NCBI RefSeq assembly: GCF_017357385.1
Contig: NZ_CP071632.1
Coordinates: forward strand, 2,795,501-2,859,500
From: Rhizobium sp. NZLR1
GTDB taxonomy: Bacteria > Pseudomonadota > Alphaproteobacteria > Rhizobiales > Rhizobiaceae
Direction of reading: 5' to 3'
Length of the DNA stretch: 64,000 nucleotides
This document shows, piece after piece, positions 17,227 through 26,600 of the stretch. The translations under genes and the position numbers were made by a program. Every line of letters starts with the position of its first letter. The first letter of the stretch is position 1. Under the pieces are notes generated by a model. That model was not told where the DNA came from. It saw only the letters and a program-made list of their open reading frames with translations, and ran no database searches.

Positions 17227-18807
17227 TCAGGCCTTGGCCGAGATCGCGCTCAGCTCCTCGAGATCGAGATCGCGTTCCAGCTCGTCCAGCGTCTCGTCAT
17301 CGATGTCGCCGGCGCGGTGGAGACGAATGAGTTCCCGTCGCCCTGTCGCAACCGCTTCGAGAACGACGTCAAAATGAGCATGGAGCAGCGGCACGTAATG
17401 CTCGGTTCTCTCGGCGTAGTCGACGATGGCTGTCGCCCTGCGCTGATAGCGCTCCAGCAATTGAGGGTGGATGAGCTTTCCCTCTGCGTCATATGCCAGG
17501 TTTTGGACGATCCCGAGCTGCACCTGTGCCATGGCGGCTTCGGCCTGGCTCATTGTCAGGCGCGCTCTTTCCGTCTCCGGCGCCAGCCGCGCCCAAGCAA
17601 TCACCCGCCCCAATGTCGTGCCCTGCACCAGCACGGTTCCGAGAATGACGGCGAAGGACGTGGCGAGGATGAAGTCACGGCCCGGGAAATCCTCGGGCAG
17701 GCTCAGCGCCAAAGCGAGCGTGACCACCCCGCGCACGCCTGCCCAGCTCAGAACGGTCGCCCCGCCTGCTCCGAGCGGCCGGGCACGCGTGAACCCGAGC
17801 GCTGCACACGACCTGATGACGAGATCGGAGGCGAAGACCCAGGCGAAACGCGCGACCACGAGTGTCACGAGGATCGCCAGCATCGGCAGTCCCATCGTCG
17901 CGATCACAGTGTTAAAGCCGCCGCCGCGTTCGACGACATCCCGGAGCGACAGCCCGATCAGTGTGAAGACCGCCGCCTCCATAAGGAAGATCATCACCGT
18001 CCAGAACGAGGTGCCTCGCATGCGCGTCGCCGCTGAAAATACAGTGTGCTGGTGCCAGGAAGCGATCAGGCCCGTGGTAACGGTGGCGATGACGCCGGAA
18101 ACATGCAGCAGTTCGCCAAACAGATAGGAAATCCAGCCGAGCAACACGGTGGCGGCGATGATAAGATAGTCGTCGCCGAGATGCCGGATAAGTTTGACCC
18201 ACGCCGCTCCGATCACGATGCCGACGATGGCGCCGCCGAGCGCCAGCACGAAGAAGTTACCAACCGCCTCCCCCGCGCTGAAGGCTCCCGTTGCGGCGGC
18301 GGCAACGGCAAAACGGAAGAGAACCAAGCCGCTCGCATCGTTGAGCAGGCTCTCGCCTTCCAGCAGAATCTGAAGGCGCCTTGGCAATCTTACGCGCTCC
18401 AGCACGGCGCGCGCTGAAACCGCGTCCGGCGGCGCAACGATCGCGCCCAATGCCGCGCAGGCGGCCCAGGGAAGTGATGGAAAGATAAGATGGACGACAA
18501 CAGCCACGACGGCGCAGGTGAAGAGTACCGCGCCGACGGCAAGCGAGGCGATCCCGATCATATGGCGCCGCAGCCGCGACAACGCAATTGACCAGGCGCC
18601 ATCCATCAGCAGCGGCGGCAGGAAGATGACCAGCACCAGCTCGGGATCGACTGATATCGCCGGCAGCCCCGGCACAAAGGCCAGCAAAGCGCCCCCGGTC
18701 AGCAGCGCGACGGACGGCGGCAGTCCGAGCCTGTGGGCAGCATAGTGCAGCGCGATGATCGCCAGAAACATCGCGATAACAAGCTCGAATAAGTGGGTTG
18801 GTTCCAT
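17227..18807 (-). CDS. Na+/H+ antiporter, CPA1 family
   Basis: A 526-residue cation/proton antiporter of the NhaP/Nha1-like CPA1 group. About 12 membrane helices occupy residues 5-410. The ion-binding helix reads GAIVAPPDAVSA and the next conserved block is GESLLNDASGLVLF, both typical for bacterial CPA1 antiporters. A later helix reads SWAGVRGVVTLALAL. The C-terminal 110 residues are charged and helical and lie in the cytoplasm, possibly regulatory. It converges on the decayed kup gene, so two cation transporters sit end to end. Confidence 0.9.
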   Translation of the reverse strand: MEPTHLFELVIAMFLAIIALHYAAHRLGLPPSVALLTGGALLAFVPGLPAISVDPELVLVIFLPPLLMDGAWSIALSRLRRHMIGIASLAVGAVLFTCAVVAVVVHLIFPSLPWAACAALGAIVAPPDAVSARAVLERVRLPRRLQILLEGESLLNDASGLVLFRFAVAAAATGAFSAGEAVGNFFVLALGGAIVGIVIGAAWVKLIRHLGDDYLIIAATVLLGWISYLFGELLHVSGVIATVTTGLIASWHQHTVFSAATRMRGTSFWTVMIFLMEAAVFTLIGLSLRDVVERGGGFNTVIATMGLPMLAILVTLVVARFAWVFASDLVIRSCAALGFTRARPLGAGGATVLSWAGVRGVVTLALALSLPEDFPGRDFILATSFAVILGTVLVQGTTLGRVIAWARLAPETERARLTMSQAEAAMAQVQLGIVQNLAYDAEGKLIHPQLLERYQRRATAIVDYAERTEHYVPLLHAHFDVVLEAVATGRRELIRLHRAGDIDDETLDELERDLDLEELSAISAKA

Positions 18808-18856
18808 GTGCCCTGCCCTGGCTCAGCAACGAATGTCGGATGCCTGCTCCAAAGAG

Positions 18857-18899
18857 TTACAGCGACGTTGCGCATCTGAAAAGACGCGCCGCGCTGTAA
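18857..18899. repeat. Short palindromic rhizobial repeat
   Basis: TTACAGCG (18857-18864) pairs with CGCTGTAA (18892-18899), and between them TTGCGCATCTGAAAAGACGC also forms an inner stem. I know this GCGCATCTGAAAAGACGCGC pattern as a common short intergenic repeat of Rhizobiaceae. The rest of the gap 18808-19134 shows no gene. Confidence 0.55.
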
Positions 18900-19134
18900 A
18901 GGTTGCAAGATCGGAAATGGCTGTTTTGGTCCAGATGCGGCCGAAGATAATTTCCGCCTCTGCCATCAGCGGCCGACCAAGGAGGATATCTGGCAAGCCT
19001 ATAAGACGCAGCGGGAGCTCGTTGATGGCAAGATTGGAGACTTCGGCCCAGGTTGCCATCAATCATTGTCTGGATTTAATTGGAACTTCCTGCGCATCCT
19101 CCTTACACGCTGCGTCTTCAAGAAAGGAAGACAT

Positions 19135-19911
19135 ATGAAAAGGCGAACCCTCGTGCTTGGAGGTGCGACTATTGTCGCTTCAACCGTGGCTGCGGCAGCC
19201 ATCTGGCCACGGCGGCATATCACCGTTGCCGCCAGGACATTCGACTGGAAGGGAACGGATTTCCTGAGCGGCGGCACAAAGTCGGTCGCATTGGAAAAGT
19301 TGCCTGCGCCGCTCTTCCGCAGCCGTCCGAATTGCATCGTGACCACCGCCCAGACCCTTGGCCCCTGCCATGTCAACAATATTCCGGCCCGTCAGGACGT
19401 CTCGGAAGGAAAGGCGGGGCTGCCGTTGCGGCTGGCCGTGCGCATCGTCCATGCCGCCGATTGCCGCCCGGTCGAAAATGCCGATATCGAGATCTGGCAT
19501 ACCGATCATCGCGGCGTCTATTCCGGCCGCGAGGCGGCCGACATGTGTACGCTCGGCGACGCCGAGGCGGTCGGCGGGCTCGCCTTTCGCGGGCGCCAAC
19601 TGACGGATGCTGAGGGGCAGGCAAGCTTCCTGACGGCCTATCCCGGATGGTACAAGGGCCGCACGCCGCATGTTCACTGCCGCATCCTGGTCGAAGGCAA
19701 GGAGCTTCTCGTCAGCCAAATCTATTTCGACGATACGCTGAGCGACATCATTTATGGCGAACATCCGGACTATCTTGGACGCCCTCCCCGCGATACCCGC
19801 ACTGAAGCCGACGGCCTTATCCCAGAGGATGCCGCCGATCACATGTTCGATTTCGAGAAGCTCGACGGCGGCGTGCTTTCCGCCACCATCACGATCGGCC
19901 TCTCCTCCTGA
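19135..19911 (+). CDS. Exported intradiol ring-cleavage dioxygenase family protein
   Basis: A 258-residue protein resembling the beta subunit of protocatechuate 3,4-dioxygenase. An N-terminal KRRTLVLGG followed by a hydrophobic stretch looks like a Tat-type signal. The core shows TLGPCHV, the family block VENADIEIWHTDHRGVYSG with the first iron Tyr, then YPGWYKGRTPHVHCRI with the second Tyr and the two His ligands. These are the four non-haem Fe(III) ligands. Exported members of this group often have unknown, non-catechol substrates. The ATG has AAAGGAAGACAT upstream. No aromatic-pathway genes are nearby. Confidence 0.85.
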   Translation: MKRRTLVLGGATIVASTVAAAAIWPRRHITVAARTFDWKGTDFLSGGTKSVALEKLPAPLFRSRPNCIVTTAQTLGPCHVNNIPARQDVSEGKAGLPLRLAVRIVHAADCRPVENADIEIWHTDHRGVYSGREAADMCTLGDAEAVGGLAFRGRQLTDAEGQASFLTAYPGWYKGRTPHVHCRILVEGKELLVSQIYFDDTLSDIIYGEHPDYLGRPPRDTRTEADGLIPEDAADHMFDFEKLDGGVLSATITIGLSS

Positions 19912-20102
19912 GCGGACAACCCAGGGAGAAAGCCGCCAATCGCCAGCGGTTGACCAAGTGCCTTTCCAATTCTGGCGCGCAATGCCGGGCTCAGCGGAAG
20001 ACACGCGGCGCTAATCTAATTCCGCATCCGGCATGAAACCAGATGCAGCATTCCTTCGTACTAACTCTCGACAGCAGAATACAGGCAGCGAGGGTCGATG
20101 GC

Positions 20103-20381
20103 ATGGTCAGGAATGAAGGTGTAGCACACATCACCCGGCAGGTCGCCGAACAGGGGCTGGCCAGGCTGATGATGAGGCTGCCCGCGACGAGGGCAACGAT
20201 CCGAGCGGCCGCGGCGAGCCAGCCCCATCTTTACGAACTGTGCGGAGCCTATGGCGAGGCCTGCGCCGTCCTCGATCGCATGCGCAAGGATATGTCGGCC
20301 GATCCGGCGATCATTACCGAATACGAGATCATCTGCGCGGAAATCGAAATCGACGTCACCGGGATCCTGCTCGGCGACTGA
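20103..20381 (+). CDS. Hypothetical small helical protein
   Basis: A 92-residue protein I do not recognise. It is mainly helical (VAHITRQVAEQGLARLMMRL, then a long segment around GAYGEACAVLDRMRKDM) and ends in an acidic EYEIICAEIEIDV helix. No signal peptide or membrane helix is visible. The ATG at 20103 is preferred because GAGGG lies eight bases upstream; an earlier ATG at 20043 lacks one. It converges closely on the first beta-helix gene. Confidence 0.5.
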   Translation: MVRNEGVAHITRQVAEQGLARLMMRLPATRATIRAAAASQPHLYELCGAYGEACAVLDRMRKDMSADPAIITEYEIICAEIEIDVTGILLGD

Positions 20382-20405
20382 TGAGTTTGCCGCCGGCATC
20401 CCCCG

Positions 20406-21896
20406 TCACGTCAGCACGCCATCCACATGGATGGAAATGCTCAGCGTATCCGTGTCGAAATGATGCGCGACCCCATCGGAGATCTTATAGAGGAAAGTCT
20501 CGCTCACGTTTCCGCTAAGCCCGGCAAGCTTCGTCGTGTCGAGCGTGTAGCTATAGTCGCCGTGATCGTCGACATGGATGCTGCCGTATTGGCCGGTCAG
20601 CGTCAGGCCATCCTTGCCGACGACCTCGCCCCCGAAGCGGCGAAGCAGCAGGGTCCCATTGGCCGAGCTGTCGTTTTCAAGGAGATTGCCATGATGGGCG
20701 CCATCCGTGTCGGCTGAGATTTTCAGGCTGTCATGGGTTGCGACAATCGCCGGGGCCGCGTCCACGTGCGTCGTATCTGCCGCAGTGAGACTATCGTGAG
20801 CGAAAAGCGTCGCCTGGGCCTCGTCGAGCGTCGTGTTGTTGCTGACCGGAAAGGTGTTCGCCGCGATGATTGCCGGCGATATGCTGTAGGGCGTAACGTC
20901 GCTTGCGATGACATTATCGTGGAAGGCGCCGGATGCAGGTCTGTCGACCTTCAGCGCTGCCTGCGACAGGTCGTCGAAGACGTTGTTATGGATATCGATA
21001 TCTTCACGAATATAACTGGTGGTGCCGGCAGCGCTGACCGCCACGCCCCATACGCCGTCATGGATATAATTGCCCGAGATATCATAATCCCGCGTATCGC
21101 CCTGGTCGCCGAGACCGATGGCGTAGGACCAGCTGTAACCGCCATATCCTGAAATGTCGTTGTCATGGATGGCAATATTCGTGCCCGCCTGAGCGCTCAC
21201 CCCGAAGCCGCCGCCAACCAGCGTGTTATCCTCGATTAGGGCATTCACAGGCCTGATGAGCGCCAGCACGCCCTTTGTGCTGATGGCACCCGTCTGGTCG
21301 AGAACATTGCCGCTGATCAGGATGTTGCTGCTGTCGTTCATCTGCACGGCGTCTGCCGCAGTTCCATGGGCGTTGGTGACGGTATTGTTGATGAGGGTGA
21401 CGCCGTTGATCTTCTCGATCCAGATGCCGTCGCCGTTCACGTCGTTGATCGTGCTGTTTTCGATGGTGATGTTCGAGCCGGTTCGGAAGGTGACGGAACC
21501 GGCCTTGCCTGCCAAGCCGGTGTGATCGACCTCGACATTGCGCACCGTCCAGTTCGAAACACTGCCGCCATAGATGGCTGCACCGCCGGTATCCGAAATC
21601 TTGATGTTCTCGATGACGATATTGGAGGCATAGAGGCTGTGAATGCCGTCGCCGGGACTGTGGATGACGGGCGCATCGCCGACCCCGTAGCTGCCGATGG
21701 TGATCGGGGCGCTGACGGTGCCGGAATATTTGAGGTCGAGCTGGTCGTTGTACACGCTACCGGCAGCGAGCAGCACACTGTCGCCGGGCTGTAGCTTCAG
21801 ATTTTCCACCGCCCAGAAGGACGCAAAAGGCGTGTCCTCGCTCGTTCCGCTGTTGCTATTGGCCCCTGTTGCCGAGTTCACATAATAGACTGTCAT
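20406..21896 (-). CDS. Right-handed beta-helix protein with C-terminal cadherin-like domain (copy 1)
   Basis: A 496-residue protein without a signal peptide. Residues 1-365 form a parallel beta-helix: repeated 20-25-residue rungs ending in Asn/Asp ladders (NIVIENIKIS, NITIENSTIN, NILISGNVLD, NIAIHDNDIS). It opens with YYVNSATGANSNSGTSEDTP, as in pectate-lyase and alginate-epimerase relatives. The C-terminal part (about 385-496) is a cadherin-like/VCBS-type domain (NLLENDSSANGTL ... GSIHVDDHGDYSYTLD). Lack of a signal peptide and the Ca-type domain suggest type I secretion, as for rhizobial Rap and Ply proteins. A close paralogue lies 550 bases upstream. Carbohydrate binding or cleavage is inferred. 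Confidence 0.8.
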   Translation of the reverse strand: MTVYYVNSATGANSNSGTSEDTPFASFWAVENLKLQPGDSVLLAAGSVYNDQLDLKYSGTVSAPITIGSYGVGDAPVIHSPGDGIHSLYASNIVIENIKISDTGGAAIYGGSVSNWTVRNVEVDHTGLAGKAGSVTFRTGSNITIENSTINDVNGDGIWIEKINGVTLINNTVTNAHGTAADAVQMNDSSNILISGNVLDQTGAISTKGVLALIRPVNALIEDNTLVGGGFGVSAQAGTNIAIHDNDISGYGGYSWSYAIGLGDQGDTRDYDISGNYIHDGVWGVAVSAAGTTSYIREDIDIHNNVFDDLSQAALKVDRPASGAFHDNVIASDVTPYSISPAIIAANTFPVSNNTTLDEAQATLFAHDSLTAADTTHVDAAPAIVATHDSLKISADTDGAHHGNLLENDSSANGTLLLRRFGGEVVGKDGLTLTGQYGSIHVDDHGDYSYTLDTTKLAGLSGNVSETFLYKISDGVAHHFDTDTLSISIHVDGVLT

Positions 21897-22450
21897 ATCG
21901 CCTTGTTCTCGCATTGTCGCGCAGCCCTCTGGATGAGCGGCGACGAGTGGATCGGATGCGGTCGGGGCGAAAGGCTGGAGGGCCTTCTATGCCATACGGC
22001 GATAGACAGGCCTTTGGCCTGCCTTGCTCCCGAGAAGCCTGGCGGTGGCTGCATCCTCAATAATACAACTTAAACGTAAACAATATATAAAATAACGACC
22101 GAAAGGTGAATGAACGGTAACCTACCTTTTATTGACGGTCAGGCGAGGTACCCAGCAGACCAGTTCTCTTCGGTGGTCGCCCTCGTCCTCGGAGCCCAGG
22201 CCCCATCAGGATGAGGCCGAAGAGAAGGTGTGGCTTACCAATCGGTGCACCATTTAGAAGGCACACCGGTCAGCCCTCATGCTTGAGGCACGTAGCCAGC
22301 GGGGCGAAGCTTCGAAGGACGAGGGCGGGGTGGCTGAGCGCCCCTAACTCCATCTGAAATATTCGATAGCACTGGGGGTGGCCGCCCTCGCCCTGCGAGG
22401 CCCCTTCGGGGCACGTCAGGGTGAGGGCGGCGAGAGGCCGTCCCCTACCC
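21897..22450. repeat. Three palindromic repeats, family A, between paralogous genes
   Basis: Three distinct copies occur at 22164-22226 (outer arms TTCTCTTCGG and CCGAAGAGAA), 22273-22329 and 22381-22431 (arms GCCGCCCTC and GAGGGCGGC). Between 21900 and 22140 the DNA is AT-rich near 22060-22130 and may hold the promoter of the downstream beta-helix gene. I see no gene in this gap. Confidence 0.7.
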
Positions 22451-23938
22451 TCAGCTCAGCAAGCCATCCGTATGGATGAAGACAGTCAGCGTGTCCGCGT
22501 CGCTATGATGCGAGGTTCCATCGTCGACACCATAACTGAAGGACTCGCTCACATGTCCGCTATGGTCGGGGAGCTTCGTGTCATCGAGCGTGTAGGCATA
22601 GTTGCCCTCTCTGTCCACGTGGATGGAACCATAGTCCCCGGTCAGAGTCAGTCCGTGCTTGCCCACGCTTTCGTCTCCGAAGCGGCGAAGCACCAGGGTG
22701 CCGTTGTCCGAACTGTCGTTTTCGAGAAGATTGCCATGATGGGCGGCGCCCGTATCGGTCAGGATCTTCAGGTTATCATGAACAGCGGCAATCGCCGGAT
22801 CCGCGGCCGCGTCCGTCACTGCGGCAGCCTTGGTATTCGTGCTTGCAAGCGCCGTCTCGACATTTGCGACCGTATGGTTGTTACTGACGGAAAAGGTGTG
22901 CGCGTCAACGACGGCGGGCGACAGGCTGGTGGCATTGACCCCGCTCTCGATGGTATTGTTGTAGAACGTGCCCGATGCCGGCCGGTCTACTTTCAGCGCT
23001 GACTGCGTGAGGTCGTCGAAGACATTGTCGTGGACCTTGATATTCGTGAGGGTATAGCTGGTGCCGATGGCGCCGCTGACGGCCACTCCCCAGGCGCCGT
23101 CGTGAATATGGTTGCCCGATATGTCGTAATCTCGCGCACTACCCTGATCGCCGAGACCAACGGCGAAAGACCAGCTGTAACCGTGAAATCCGGATATGTC
23201 GTTGTCGCGGATGGCGACATTCTTGCCCGCGGGCGCACTGATGCCGAAGCCACCCCCGGTGAGCGTATTATTCTCGACCACCGCATCCGTGGCCCGCACC
23301 AGCGCGATCACCCCCTTCGGGCTGCTGGCATCAGTCTGGTCGAGATGATTGCCCTTGATCAGAATATTGCTGCTGTCGTTGACCTGCACGGCATCGGCCG
23401 TCGAGCCATTGGCGCTGGTGACGGTATTGTTGAGAAGTTTGACGCCGCTGACCTTTTCGATCCAGAAGCCGTCGCCTTTGACATCCGATATCTTGCTGTC
23501 TTCGATCGTGACGTTCTTGCTGTTCCTGAAGGTGACGGCACCGGCGTTTTCCGACATTCCCGACTTGGCGATCTCGACATTGCGGACCGTCCAGTTCGTG
23601 ACATCGCCGCCATAAATGGCCGCACCGCCTGTGTTCGATATCTTCAGGTTCTCGATGACAATGTTCGACGCATAAAGACTGTGGATACCGTCACCGCCGC
23701 TATGGATGACAGGTGCGTCCCCCGTCCCGTAACTGCCGATCTTGATCGGCGCGCTCGCGCTGCCGGAATTTTTGATATCGAACTGCTCGTTGAACACGCT
23801 GCCCTTGGCGAGAAGCACGCTGTCGCCGGCTTTCAGCGTCAAAGATTCCACTTTGGATAATGTCGCAAAAGCTGATTTCTCGCTCGTTCCGCTGTTCTGA
23901 TTGGAGCCGATTGCTGAATTCACATAATAGGTTGTCAT
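22451..23938 (-). CDS. Right-handed beta-helix protein with C-terminal cadherin-like domain (copy 2)
   Basis: A 495-residue paralogue of the neighbouring gene, aligned from the first residue (TTYYVNSAIGSNQNSGTSEK) to the last (DTLTVFIHTDGLLS), with most positions alike by eye. It has the same beta-helix rungs (NIVIENLKIS, NVTIEDSKIS, NILIKGNHLD, NVAIRDNDIS) and the same C-terminal domain (NLLENDSSDNGTLVLRRFGD). Substitutions are many and mostly conservative, so the duplication is not recent. No signal peptide is seen; type I export is inferred. The ATG at 23938 is chosen because it aligns with the paralogue; a longer frame upstream lacks similarity. Confidence 0.8.
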   Translation of the reverse strand: MTTYYVNSAIGSNQNSGTSEKSAFATLSKVESLTLKAGDSVLLAKGSVFNEQFDIKNSGSASAPIKIGSYGTGDAPVIHSGGDGIHSLYASNIVIENLKISNTGGAAIYGGDVTNWTVRNVEIAKSGMSENAGAVTFRNSKNVTIEDSKISDVKGDGFWIEKVSGVKLLNNTVTSANGSTADAVQVNDSSNILIKGNHLDQTDASSPKGVIALVRATDAVVENNTLTGGGFGISAPAGKNVAIRDNDISGFHGYSWSFAVGLGDQGSARDYDISGNHIHDGAWGVAVSGAIGTSYTLTNIKVHDNVFDDLTQSALKVDRPASGTFYNNTIESGVNATSLSPAVVDAHTFSVSNNHTVANVETALASTNTKAAAVTDAAADPAIAAVHDNLKILTDTGAAHHGNLLENDSSDNGTLVLRRFGDESVGKHGLTLTGDYGSIHVDREGNYAYTLDDTKLPDHSGHVSESFSYGVDDGTSHHSDADTLTVFIHTDGLLS

Positions 23939-24247
23939 ATCGCCGTGTTGCCTTGTTGGTCGGATCGCTATGAGCCGCGAGAATCGAATCGGTATCGGTC
24001 GATCCGACGCAGCGGGGGCAACCGGCCACGGCAAGAAGGCGACAAGATGTTGTCAATGCGGCAGCGAGAAGGTTCGCGGGCCTTCTTCCACAGGCAAACA
24101 CCCCAGTCGACTAAGATATTGGAAAGATGCAACTTATCCGAAAAATATCCGGCACGGTAATTGCATGAACCGACGGCGTCGCACGGTTCTGTGATGACTG
24201 GGCCGCAAAGCGCGCCGACCGAGGGCGGGTGACAATCACGGCGCCTC
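23939..24247. other. Intergenic region upstream of beta-helix copy 2
   Basis: About 300 bases separate the beta-helix gene from the end of a permease gene. No repeat or convincing frame is present. The promoter of copy 2 should lie here; I could not pick out clear -35/-10 boxes. Confidence 0.4.
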
Positions 24248-25456
24248 CTACCCCCTCGCCCGCAACGCCGAACTCAGCGGCAGCCGGGCAGCCGCCAGCG
24301 CCGGCAAGGCGCCGCCGAGGATGCCGATCGCAAGCCCCAGCACGCCGGCAGTCAGGATCACATCAAACGTCACATCGAGTTGGAACGCCATTTTGGTGTT
24401 GTTGGCGCCCATTGTGCTCGCCTGCCAGCCGTTAAAGGCAAGGCGGGAGGCGAGGATGCCGAAACCCGCGCCAGCCACGGAAAGCAGCACCGCCTCGAAC
24501 CAGGTGGCGGCGAAGGCCGGCAGGCTGGAAAACCCGAGCAGGCGCAGCGTGGCGATCTCGACGCCGCGGTCGGAGACCGAGTTCATCATCGTGTTCAAAG
24601 CGCCCGCCGTCGCGCCGATCGCCATCAGCAGCGCGATTGGCCAGCCAAACAAGCGGATCAGCCTCTCGGTCCGCTCGGCCTGCGCGGCATAGAGATCGGC
24701 CTCCGAGATGGTGGTGAGCGGCGTGCCAGATAGATCAGACAGGCGCTGGCGCAGCGTCGCCAACGCTGTTGCGGGGTCGACGCCGGCAAGCTTCACGCGC
24801 AGGCTCTGCACCTGCCCCTGCCAGTCGAAGGCCGATTGCACCGCGTCCAGATCCGCCCAGATCTCTGACTCGAAGGCGCTGCCGCCGGCGGTGAAATGGC
24901 CGGCGACGGTCCAGTCGACCGCGCCGAACCGTACCGTCTGGCCGACGCCAAAGCCGGGGAAAGCCTCTGCGACGCGGGCGCCGACGACGATCTCGCGCGC
25001 GCCTGATACAAACAGCCGCCCTTGCGAAAGCCGGGCGCGGCCCCGGAGATCGATCCCGGCCCGGTCCATGCCCCGCAGCGACAGCGTCTGCTCGGCACCG
25101 TCGCTCCCCTTTACATCGATCGGCACGATGGTCTCGCGCGACAGCGCCAGTCCGCCGGCGCCATCGCGCGCAATCCCGGTATCGCCGCTCATGGCAGTCA
25201 GGCTGCGGATCGCATCGGCCGGCACGTCCGAGCCGGTCTCCTGATTGGTGCCGCCGCCGAGGATGATGGCGATATCGGGCGAGCCGGCGCCGGCAAGAGC
25301 GGCCTCGAAGCCGCGCGCCATCGCCAGAAAGCCTGACAAAACAGCGACCACGAGGGCGACCGACAGCACCATCGACAGCGAAATCCACAGCCGCCGCGGC
25401 AGGCTTCCGAGGTTGACTCTGATCATGAGAAAGGTCTGCTTGAGCGCTGATGACAT
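24248..25456 (-). CDS. FtsX-like ABC transporter permease
   Basis: A 402-residue permease of the MacB/FtsX (LolC-like) type. One membrane helix near the N-terminus (residues about 24-45), then a large periplasmic domain (50-265), then three helices at about 275-300, 325-350 and 365-390. This four-helix plan is typical of MacB-like mechanotransmission transporters. Paired with the next permease and the ATPase, it would form a heterodimeric exporter. It ends the exporter operon. Confidence 0.83.
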   Translation of the reverse strand: MSSALKQTFLMIRVNLGSLPRRLWISLSMVLSVALVVAVLSGFLAMARGFEAALAGAGSPDIAIILGGGTNQETGSDVPADAIRSLTAMSGDTGIARDGAGGLALSRETIVPIDVKGSDGAEQTLSLRGMDRAGIDLRGRARLSQGRLFVSGAREIVVGARVAEAFPGFGVGQTVRFGAVDWTVAGHFTAGGSAFESEIWADLDAVQSAFDWQGQVQSLRVKLAGVDPATALATLRQRLSDLSGTPLTTISEADLYAAQAERTERLIRLFGWPIALLMAIGATAGALNTMMNSVSDRGVEIATLRLLGFSSLPAFAATWFEAVLLSVAGAGFGILASRLAFNGWQASTMGANNTKMAFQLDVTFDVILTAGVLGLAIGILGGALPALAAARLPLSSALRARG

Positions 25457-25460
25457 TGGA

Positions 25461-26600
25461 TTATCTCATTCTGAAGGCGTTGACGATTGGCAGGCGCATG
25501 GCGTTCAGGGCCGGCAACAGCCCGGTCAGCAAGCCAAGCCCCACAATGATCGCGGCGGACTTGAGCAGTACCTCAAAGCTGAAGACGAGGCCGAATTCCG
25601 GCCCGATGGAGAAAGTTGCGAGCTTGGCGAGGAGGAGCCCACCGGCGCCACCGACGGCGAAGATGAACAGCGTCTCGCCGAGAATGAGCGCCATGATCGC
25701 CCCGCGAGAAAAGCCGAGCACCTTCATCACGCCGATCTCGAAGCGGCGCTCCCTGATGGCGAAGAGCATGGTGTTGACCGATATCATCAGGATCGTCACG
25801 AAGGCGGCGCCGACGACGAGGCTGACGATCAGCCCGACATCGGCGAATTGCCGCAGAAACGCTTCGAGGAACTGCTTTTCCGATTGCGTCCGGGTCTGCG
25901 CCGCCGAATTGGCAAAGAGCGCATCGATGCGCGCCGCCAACAGGCCCGAGGCGACACCTTCGCGCGGGCGCACCACGAAGGCGTCGACGGTATCCTTGTC
26001 GCGCGCGCGGGCGGCATTGACCATGTCGTAGCGAGCGAGCATGAAATAGGTGTCGGTGCCGGCATCAGAACCCTCGAAGATGCCTGATATGGTGAAGCTC
26101 CAGTTCCGGCTGCCGTCGGCCTTCATGATCTGGCTGGTGACGCCGATGCGCTGGCCGACCGACCAGCCCTGCGCCTCAGCCAATGCCCTGCCGACGAGCA
26201 CCCGGTCGCGACCCTCTTCCAGCGCCGCGATCAGCTCTGGCGTCAACCCGAGTTCGGCGCCATTGGCGGCGGCAATCGCCTGCGGATCGACCGCGCTGAC
26301 GGCCACGACATTCTTCTCGACCTCGACGAAGCCTCGCATGCGCGCCGTATAGGCGACGGCCGCGACATCACCCTCCGCGGCGATTCGGTTGAGATAAGCA
26401 AAAGGCAGCGGCAGCCCCCGGCCTGATTTGTTGAAGACGCCGAGCAGATTGTCGCTGGCGCCGGCCGCGCTCTGGCTGCCGGTGACGAAACTCGCCGTCA
26501 GCCCGTAGATCAGGAAGGCGATGCCGACCGAAAACATCAGCAAAACGGCGCGTAGCCGTTTGCGCCAGGCATTGCGCCGCATGAGCTCGACGAAGGTCAT
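25461..26600 (-). CDS. FtsX-like ABC transporter permease
   Basis: A 379-residue second permease with the same plan: helix at about 17-40, periplasmic domain 45-255, and helices at about 260-285, 310-340 and 345-370. The stop overlaps neither neighbour but the 3' end is only four bases from the next gene. Its start overlaps the ATPase gene end by four bases (ATGA-type), which indicates translational coupling. Confidence 0.83.
   Translation of the reverse strand: MTFVELMRRNAWRKRLRAVLLMFSVGIAFLIYGLTASFVTGSQSAAGASDNLLGVFNKSGRGLPLPFAYLNRIAAEGDVAAVAYTARMRGFVEVEKNVVAVSAVDPQAIAAANGAELGLTPELIAALEEGRDRVLVGRALAEAQGWSVGQRIGVTSQIMKADGSRNWSFTISGIFEGSDAGTDTYFMLARYDMVNAARARDKDTVDAFVVRPREGVASGLLAARIDALFANSAAQTRTQSEKQFLEAFLRQFADVGLIVSLVVGAAFVTILMISVNTMLFAIRERRFEIGVMKVLGFSRGAIMALILGETLFIFAVGGAGGLLLAKLATFSIGPEFGLVFSFEVLLKSAAIIVGLGLLTGLLPALNAMRLPIVNAFRMR

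Noticed and set aside
22140..22440. CRISPR-like cluster of similar repeats
   Set aside because: The repeats are palindromic, differ in length and sequence, and have no regular spacers; no cas genes are nearby.
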